Source: Streptomyces sp. WAC 01529
GTDB lineage: Bacteria > Actinomycetota > Actinomycetes > Streptomycetales > Streptomycetaceae
Reading direction: 5' to 3'
NCBI RefSeq assembly: GCF_003945545.1
Contig: NZ_CP029617.1
Span: 7,219,001 to 7,283,000 of the forward strand
DNA: 64,000 nt
Shown one piece after another: positions 58,915 through 64,000 of this stretch (within the stretch, counting starts at the first letter, position 1; each line of letters starts with the position of its first letter). The position numbers and the translations under genes were made by a program. The notes under the pieces are model-generated. The model was given only the letters and a program-made list of their open reading frames with translations. It was not told the DNA's origin and did no database searches.

Positions 58915-59091
58915 AAAATTCTCCTCTTCTCGCGCCGAAGCGGATCGCTCCGGAGACCGACGCTGCCTCGCCACGGCTCATTCGCCGGACAAGATCAGCG
59001 AATGCCCAACGAGGGAGGCCACCGGCAGGCAATCACCCATCCGTATTGACTCTTCCCCGGCTCTCCGGCCGGGTCGAGCCGGCTCCGCCCC

Positions 59092-59640
59092 TCACATGGG
59101 CAGCGACCACAGCCGCACCGGCCCGGCGGGCCACCGGGCGTCCTCGTGCAGAGGCGTCACCATCGTCCGCAGCGGCATGGTCACCACGCGGTCGCCGGGC
59201 TGCTCGACCAGGACCTCCACGGAGGGGTCCTCGTCGATCGGACGCCAGCCGAGCCTCTCGTACAGCGCGACGAGCGGGGGGCGGCAGAAGAGCAGGGCGT
59301 GACGCGGGCCCAGGGTGCGGGCGTGGGACAGGGCCGCCGCGACGACCGACCGGGCCAGGCCCCGGCCGCGTACGTCGGGGGCGACGGCCACGCTGCCGAC
59401 GCCGACGACTTCCAGGCCGGTCCCGCCGACCGTCAGCGGAAGGCGGCGCAGTCCCGCGTGTGCCACGAGCCGGCCCTCGTGCCGTACGGCGAAGTGCTCA
59501 TCCTTGGGCAGCCAGGCCAGGCCGGTCTCCGCGACGCCGAAGGGGTCGTCGCCACCGCCCAGGATCTCGGCCAGGTCGGCGGAGGTGAACTGGGTGAGCC
59601 GGATCGCGCTCGGCGGGCCTGACGTGTGGTGTGTGCTCAT
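59092..59640 (-). CDS. GNAT N-acetyltransferase
   Basis: The 182-aa protein has the GNAT core: VVGVGSVAVAPDVRGRGLARSVVAAAL, with motif A carrying the acetyl-CoA binding RGRGLA, and LLFCRPPLVALYERLGWRPI, with motif B. A VRHEGRLVAHAGLRRLPLTV segment precedes it. The substrate is unknown. ATG 59640 is the first plausible start for the domain; a long upstream in-frame extension is not supported. Confidence 0.85.
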   Translation of the reverse strand: MSTHHTSGPPSAIRLTQFTSADLAEILGGGDDPFGVAETGLAWLPKDEHFAVRHEGRLVAHAGLRRLPLTVGGTGLEVVGVGSVAVAPDVRGRGLARSVVAAALSHARTLGPRHALLFCRPPLVALYERLGWRPIDEDPSVEVLVEQPGDRVVTMPLRTMVTPLHEDARWPAGPVRLWSLPM

Positions 59641-59773
59641 CCCCACATGCTCCAACAGGCCGCCTCCGCAACGCCCTTCGGCCCTGGTTCGGGTGCTCCT
59701 CTTCTCTTGCGATGAGGAGGTCCGTAGCCTTTTGTGTCGACCGTCTAAGTCTCTCCGCACGGACTGGGGGCAC

Positions 59774-60235
59774 GTGGACACTGCGAGTCTGCTTCTGATC
59801 GGGGCGGCAGGCGGAGCGGTGCGCGGAGTCGTGCACGCATACGACTGCATGTCCGAATGGCTCCTACGGCGGCAGGAGTTCCGGCTCTCCGAGCAGCCCG
59901 AGGCCGAGGCGCCGCCTCCCGCCTTCGGTGCGTACTACGACGTCGCGGGCCAGAGCATCGCAGCCGTGGTGCACATGGTGATGGGGGCCGGGGTGGCCCT
60001 GCTCATGGCGGCCTGGGGGCAGATCGACGGTGGCTTCGCGACGTTCGCCGTCGGGGCGTCGGCACCCTTGATCCTCGTCCAGCTCAAGCACACCCGGCTG
60101 GCGGGGGTCTTCATCGGCGACCCCAACGCACCACAGGCCCCCCAGCCGCAGGACGCTCAGCCACCGGCGACCGGGCCGCCCGCCGAGCAGGCTGCCTCCC
60201 GGCGGCCGGCCGCGGGCCCGAGGGGCGCCGAATGA
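59774..60235 (+). CDS. Hypothetical three-helix membrane protein
   Basis: The 153-aa product has three hydrophobic segments (ASLLLIGAAGGAVRGVVHAY, SIAAVVHMVMGAGVALLMAA and FATFAVGASAPLILVQL) and a Pro/Ala/Gln-rich C-terminal tail. I do not recognise a family. The GTG start has GGGGGCAC upstream. Its stop overlaps the next start as ATGA, so the two are co-translated. Confidence 0.55.
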   Translation: MDTASLLLIGAAGGAVRGVVHAYDCMSEWLLRRQEFRLSEQPEAEAPPPAFGAYYDVAGQSIAAVVHMVMGAGVALLMAAWGQIDGGFATFAVGASAPLILVQLKHTRLAGVFIGDPNAPQAPQPQDAQPPATGPPAEQAASRRPAAGPRGAE

Positions 60236-60984
60236 CCCGGCCCACGCTCCTCCGTCGCGCTGCCGCCGCCGCGATCGGAGTCGACCGGCGCCCGAGCCAC
60301 GCGCGCGCCCTGCCCCTCGCGCGGGGCCTGACGTTGACGCGCAGGGCTGCCGCCGCGACCATCGGCGTCCGCGCACACCGCCTGCCCGCGGACGCGAGAG
60401 CAGAGGTGCCGGCGCGGAGGGCGGAAGCGGAGAGTGCGGGTGGCAGCCCGCTGTCCGCGCCGGCCCCGTTGGTGACCCTCGGCGCGCCCGAGAGGCCTCC
60501 GGCCGGGGAACGGTCGCGCCGTGGACTCGTCTTGGCCACGGCCGCCGCAGTCGTGGCCGTCGCTTTTGGCGCCTACGTCCACCACGAGGGCTCGCGCGTG
60601 GAGGAGCAGCCCCCGGCCCACGGGCCGACGGGCGTGCTGCCGGAGAAGTACCTCGGTACCTGGAAGAGCTCGCTCAAGAATGCCGACGGCTCCCACGCCC
60701 GGACAATGGTGATCCGGCAGGGATACGTGGACGACAAGGTGATGACCCTGACGGCAGTCGGACCGAGAAAGGATGGCGCCAAATACCGCTGTGTGTTTGA
60801 GGCGCGGCTGGACTCCGTCACATCGGGCGCCGTCCGGCTGGGCAGTTCGGCGGTGGCCTCGGGGAAACCGCCCTCGGCGTGCACGGCCGGGAAACCGTCG
60901 ACGCTGACCCTGGTGGGCGAGGACAAGCTCCGGCGCGCCGACAGGGATGGCGCGGGCAAGCTGACGTACGACCGCTCTCGGTGA
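60232..60984 (+). CDS. Single-span membrane protein with lipocalin-like extracellular domain
   Basis: The 250-aa protein has an Arg/Ala-rich cytosolic part with an internal duplication (LRRAAAAAIGV and TRRAAAATIGV). One membrane helix follows (GLVLATAAAVVAVAFGAYVH), then an outside domain starting LPEKYLGTWKSSLKNADGSH with MTLTAVGPRKDGAKYRCVFE. The outside part looks like a lipocalin or sensor domain seen after the membrane helix of some Streptomyces kinases, but no kinase is present here. It overlaps the upstream gene (ATGA). The function is unknown. Confidence 0.6.
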   Translation: MTRPTLLRRAAAAAIGVDRRPSHARALPLARGLTLTRRAAAATIGVRAHRLPADARAEVPARRAEAESAGGSPLSAPAPLVTLGAPERPPAGERSRRGLVLATAAAVVAVAFGAYVHHEGSRVEEQPPAHGPTGVLPEKYLGTWKSSLKNADGSHARTMVIRQGYVDDKVMTLTAVGPRKDGAKYRCVFEARLDSVTSGAVRLGSSAVASGKPPSACTAGKPSTLTLVGEDKLRRADRDGAGKLTYDRSR

Positions 60985-61111
60985 GGACGCACGGCCGCCT
61001 GTTTCGGACACGCTTCGTTCGAACTGCTGATCGTTGATACCTACACTCACGCATGCCCCGGTTCGCGAAGGCGTCGGGCATCGAGTAGTCGTACGGGAAC
61101 GGGAGTGCGGT

Positions 61112-62227
61112 GTGAGCGGGGTTGGCGGGCAGGACGGGTCGTCCGTATCCGATGAGGAGTGGGAGCGGTTCCTGCGCGAGTCGGTGACGGGTACGGCCGG
61201 GGCCCCAGTGGAGCCGTCGGCGCGCGCCCGTGAGGTGGAGCGGCGGCTACGGGAGCGTCCCGGGCGGCCGGAGGGCTGGCGTACGTACTCACCGGCCCGT
61301 CCCCGGCGCAGGACAGGCTGGTACGCGATGGGACTGATGGCGGCCGTGGCCCTCCTGGTCGTGGGGCTCTTCCCGCAGCAGCTCGCCGGTTTGTTCGGCG
61401 GCGACGAGGGCGGGCAGGACGGGACGCCGTTGGCCGCCGAGTCCAAGAGGCCGCAGACCGCTCCCGGCGCCGGGAGCGGTCTGCGCCCCACCCTCGCCGA
61501 GCCCTTCCGGGGGTCGCCCGCCGCCCGCTGGGCCGACGGAGCGGCAGGGATCACGGTGCCACCGGCCAAAGCGACCGGCTGGATGGACACCGCCCAGGTC
61601 GAGCGGGCACTGCGGCGGAGCCGGGACTTCCTGGTGGCCGCGGGGCTCGACTCCCGCGTGCTGCGCGGCGAGCGGCCCACGAAGGCGATCGCCCTGCTGA
61701 ACCCGCACCAGAAGGACGTCAAGGCATACCTCCGTACCGCCCTGTCGTCGGCGAAACCCACGGAGGAGACCGACCCGCTGCTGCTGTTCAGCCGCTTCCG
61801 GCCCGGGCAGGCCCGGCTGGTCGGCGACGTGGTCAAGACGCGCGGCCGGCTCACCTACCGGGAGGGGGAGCGGGGGGCGGTCGAGGTGACGGCGGACGTC
61901 ACCTTCGTGTACCCGGTCACCGAGGCGGGCGAAAGCGGGCGGGACGCCGAGGTCGTCCGTACGATCGTGCGGCGCGAGGTGGTGATGAGCTGGGACGACC
62001 CGGCGAAGGTCATCACCGAACCGGGCACGATGTCCCTCGTCTCGTACACGCTCGACATGACCAACGGCGGCTGCTCCGCCCCCACCGGCTACTTCGTGCC
62101 GCCCTTCGGCAAGGACGGCGCGACAGCCGACACGGACCGCCGAGTCGACCCGTACGACCGCAGCAAGCCGATCGACACGGGCGACGGCACGAGGGGCGAC
62201 GGCTGCGCGAGCGCCGATCGCTCCTAG
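61112..62227 (+). CDS. Single-span membrane protein with large outside domain
   Basis: The 371-aa product has an acidic start (SSVSDEEWERFLRESVTGTA), an Arg-rich stretch, one membrane helix (WYAMGLMAAVALLVVGLFPQ) and a roughly 250-aa outside domain (SRDFLVAAGLDSRVLRGERP, GRLTYREGERGAVEVTADVT, and GGCSAPTGYFVPPFG near the end). GGGAG lies seven bases before GTG 61112; an in-frame upstream ATG lacks one. I do not recognise a named family. The pattern resembles a sensor or anti-sigma-like protein without the sigma-binding part. Confidence 0.6.
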   Translation: MSGVGGQDGSSVSDEEWERFLRESVTGTAGAPVEPSARAREVERRLRERPGRPEGWRTYSPARPRRRTGWYAMGLMAAVALLVVGLFPQQLAGLFGGDEGGQDGTPLAAESKRPQTAPGAGSGLRPTLAEPFRGSPAARWADGAAGITVPPAKATGWMDTAQVERALRRSRDFLVAAGLDSRVLRGERPTKAIALLNPHQKDVKAYLRTALSSAKPTEETDPLLLFSRFRPGQARLVGDVVKTRGRLTYREGERGAVEVTADVTFVYPVTEAGESGRDAEVVRTIVRREVVMSWDDPAKVITEPGTMSLVSYTLDMTNGGCSAPTGYFVPPFGKDGATADTDRRVDPYDRSKPIDTGDGTRGDGCASADRS

Positions 62228-62328
62228 GGGGCGTTCTTGTCGGCCCCAGTCCTGTCCTGTCAGGAACAGCGCAACCATTTGAGGCAGGTGTGGGTCTACC
62301 GACCGAACACACTCACTAGGAGACCATC

Positions 62329-63396
62329 ATCACCGCCATACGTAAGACTCTGACCGCCACCGCAGTCGTCGGCGCGGTCCTCGCCGGCTCGGCCGCCTGC
62401 GGCACCGTGGAGCAGCTGTCCGCCGGCCAGAAGCTCGACGAGGCCTTCGAGAACATGAACAAGGAGAAGTCGCTCTCCTTTGAATTCTCCCTGGACACCG
62501 ACACCGCCTCGCTCATGGCACTGGACGACTCCTCGGACTCGGAGCCGGGCGAGGAGATGCCGGACGAGGCCGCGCGCCTGCTCCGCGACGCGAAGATCAG
62601 CGTCACCGTGCAGTCGAGGAAGCCGTTCGGCGAGTCCGGTGAGAAGGACTTCGACCGCATGGCCATGAAGATCAGCGGCCGGGACGGGAAGCTGGCCGAG
62701 TACCGGGTCATCGGCGACCAGGTGTACTTCCGCAGCGACTTGGCCAAGTTCGGCAAGGCCATGGGCACCCCCGTGCCGACCGCGGCGGACCTCCCCCCGG
62801 AGGCCGGCGCCCTCAAGAAGGTCCTCGAGGGCGAATGGGTGAAGGCCGACATGAAGGAGATCGAGCGCCTCGCCGCCGAGGGTGATGACGGGCCGGGGTC
62901 CGAGCCCTCCCCGGAGGCCACCCTCGACGCCGCCACGCAGAAGAAGCTCGTCAAGGCCATGCGTGAGGTCGTCGGCCGTGAGGTCAAGCTGAAGACGGCC
63001 GGGGGCGAGGACGGGACCGAGCGCATCACCGCCACCGCGCCCTTCCGCACCCTGGCCACCGAACTGGTCGACGAGCTGCGCCCGCTGGCGAAGAAGCTGC
63101 CGCCCGGTACGGAACTGCCGACGGCCAAGGAGCTGAAGGACGCCCCGAACGCGAAGGTCAGGGCGGACATCACGCTGAAGAACGAGGAGCTGAAGGAGGT
63201 CCGCATCGACCTCGCCAAGCTCGCCGAGAACACCAAGGTGAAGAAGTTCGGCCTGGTCATCCGGATGACCGAGGGCACCAAGCCCACCGCCCCCGCGGGC
63301 GCCACCGAGCTGGACCTCGAGGAGCTGATGGGCGGGATGATGGGCGGAATGGGTATGGGCATGGGCGGCCCGGCCGGTACCGCGGGCGGCGAGTGA
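62329..63396 (+). CDS. Lipoprotein with ATC (non-standard) start; LppX-like
   Basis: Reading upstream from the mature part gives a lipobox end, AVVGAVLAGSAAC, with the acylated Cys at about residue 24 and a basic RK just before the hydrophobic run. In this frame the codons before the signal core are ATC ATC ACC GCC ATA, with a stop at 62317-62319, and there is no ATG, GTG or TTG. AGGAG ends six bases before ATC 62329. The mature part is acidic and helical (EQLSAGQKLDEAFENMNKEK), with an outside beta-rich domain similar in plan to LppX/LprG lipoproteins, and a Met/Gly-rich tail. A CTG at 62350 is an alternative but would lose the positive residues. Confidence 0.65.
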   Translation: MTAIRKTLTATAVVGAVLAGSAACGTVEQLSAGQKLDEAFENMNKEKSLSFEFSLDTDTASLMALDDSSDSEPGEEMPDEAARLLRDAKISVTVQSRKPFGESGEKDFDRMAMKISGRDGKLAEYRVIGDQVYFRSDLAKFGKAMGTPVPTAADLPPEAGALKKVLEGEWVKADMKEIERLAAEGDDGPGSEPSPEATLDAATQKKLVKAMREVVGREVKLKTAGGEDGTERITATAPFRTLATELVDELRPLAKKLPPGTELPTAKELKDAPNAKVRADITLKNEELKEVRIDLAKLAENTKVKKFGLVIRMTEGTKPTAPAGATELDLEELMGGMMGGMGMGMGGPAGTAGGE

Positions 63397-63420
63397 CACG
63401 TAAGCCGTGACGGGTCGCCG

Positions 63421-63448
63421 TCGGGAGGCGCTTTCAGCCGCCTCCCGA
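63421..63448 (+). terminator. Hairpin after the lipoprotein gene
   Basis: TCGGGAGGCG and CGCCTCCCGA form a perfect ten-pair stem with an eight-base loop, 24 bases past the lipoprotein stop. There is no T-run. Confidence 0.7.
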
Positions 63449-63510
63449 GTGTGATCGGATGGTGGCCACGGAAGTTCCGATCACGGAACCGCACTGAAGG
63501 GAACTGCATC

Positions 63511-63936
63511 GTGGCAACCACGCGCTCCGCGCACACGGTCTGGGAAGGCTCTCTGACGGAGGGCTCGGGCACCGTCACCTTCGACTCCTCCGGCATCGGC
63601 GAGCAGGCCGTCTCCTGGCCCGCCCGCGCCGAGCAGGCGAACGGCAAGACCAGCCCGGAGGAGCTGATCGCCGCCGCGCACTCCAGCTGCTTCTCCATGG
63701 CCCTCTCGCACGGGCTGACCGGCGCGGGCACCCCGCCCGAGCGGCTCGTCACCTCGGCCGACGTCACCTTCCAGCCCGGCACCGGCATCACCGGCATCCA
63801 CCTCACCGTCGAGGGCACCGTGCCGGGCCTCGACGAGGCGGCCTTCACCTCGGCCGCCGAGGACGCCAAGGCCAACTGCCCGGTGAGCCAGGCGCTGACG
63901 GGTACGACCATCACGCTCACGGCCAAGCTGGCCTGA
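63511..63936 (+). CDS. OsmC-family peroxiredoxin
   Basis: The 141-aa protein has the two OsmC cysteines: Cys in AAAHSSCFSMALSHGL and in AKANCPVSQALTG, with the typical SPEELIAAAH and VTFQPGTGITGIHLTVEGTV between. It reduces organic hydroperoxides with thiol cofactors. The GTG start has GAAGGGAA upstream. It stands alone between two hairpins and is probably regulated by oxidative stress. Confidence 0.92.
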   Translation: MATTRSAHTVWEGSLTEGSGTVTFDSSGIGEQAVSWPARAEQANGKTSPEELIAAAHSSCFSMALSHGLTGAGTPPERLVTSADVTFQPGTGITGIHLTVEGTVPGLDEAAFTSAAEDAKANCPVSQALTGTTITLTAKLA

Positions 63937-63967
63937 CGCGCGGCGCCCGCCGACGGCGCCCGTCCAA

Positions 63968-63999
63968 GATGCCGCCGCCCCGCCCGGGGTGGCGGCATC
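63968..63999 (+). terminator. Hairpin after the OsmC gene
   Basis: GATGCCGCCGCCCC and GGGGTGGCGGCATC form a 14-pair stem, with one G-T pair and a four-base loop, 31 bases past the OsmC stop. Confidence 0.7.
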
Positions 64000-64000
64000 G

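Noticed and set aside
1..64000. CRISPR arrays, insertion sequences, attachment sites or prophage
   Set aside because: No direct repeats with regular unique spacers, no transposase or integrase gene and no tRNA-linked repeat were seen; the two holin-like proteins have no lysin or structural phage genes near them.

Overview
The window is a chromosomal segment of a Streptomyces-type actinomycete. The evidence is very high G+C with strong third-position bias, many GTG starts, ATGA/GTGA stop-start overlaps, the ten-gene gas vesicle order gvpO-A-F-G-Y-Z-J-L-S-K typical of streptomycetes, a 25-codon bL37 ribosomal protein gene, and families such as TIGR03086, DUF6204, DUF6158 and GAF-ANTAR. No tRNA, rRNA, CRISPR array or insertion sequence was recognised.

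Layout. (1) 1-7036 is a metal homeostasis island. An MFS exporter, a DUF364 Rossmann protein and a SbnA/cysteine-synthase-like PLP enzyme form a leftward operon. It diverges from a PduX-like GHMP kinase and a Zur/Fur regulator, with a near-perfect Zur box between the two sides. A P1B-4 metal ATPase and an NmtR-type Ni/Co sensor follow, with a palindromic operator between them. Together the first five genes look like a zinc-controlled metallophore biosynthesis and export locus. (2) 7082-9244 holds a quinone-reductase-like flavoprotein and a cytochrome P450. (3) 9379-14519 is a four-peptidase operon (M55, M20, S9, S66) that suggests use of D-amino-acid or cell-wall peptides. (4) 14678-25665 is mixed: an exported X-Pro peptidase-like hydrolase, a LapA-like protein, a PASTA-like secreted protein, acetyltransferase, DUF5107, VOC, bL37, a holin-like protein, an enolase-superfamily enzyme, transketolase and a membrane protein. 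(5) 25924-32389 has a stand-alone LigD-type polymerase followed by the gas vesicle operon. (6) 32449-47298 is a stress and signalling region: an orphan 972-aa membrane protein, a methyltransferase, a PAP2-diacylglycerol-kinase fusion, an ABC-F ATPase, DUF6158, a Ppx/GppA phosphatase, a CBS protein, a pyruvate-oxidase-like TPP enzyme, a SigB/SigF-family sigma factor, a PAS-GAF protein and a GAF-ANTAR protein. (7) 47542-55254 has a lysine-free aminotransferase-like protein coupled to a metallo-beta-lactamase-fold enzyme, a DedA/MBL pair, a degenerate resolvase-like protein, 1.1 kb of tandem repeats with no gene, and a holin-phosphatase fusion. (8) 55338-64000 has an amino acid permease, a candidate caspase-fold (clan CD) protease, small secreted and membrane proteins, a lipoprotein with no normal start codon, and an OsmC protein.

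A shared theme in regions 5-7 is stress control. The sigma factor gene is surrounded by genes whose upstream regions carry SigB-type promoter-like sequences (GNNT-N14-16-GGGTAC/T). A more specific motif, GTTT-N15-GGACAC, occurs exactly three times, each time upstream of a gene: gvpO, the ABC-F gene and the TPP enzyme. The strongest leads for something undescribed are the Zur-box metallophore-like locus, the lysine-free PLP-fold protein with its MBL partner, the lone caspase-like protease, the GTTT-N15-GGACAC promoter family, and the oppositely charged tails of GvpY and GvpZ.
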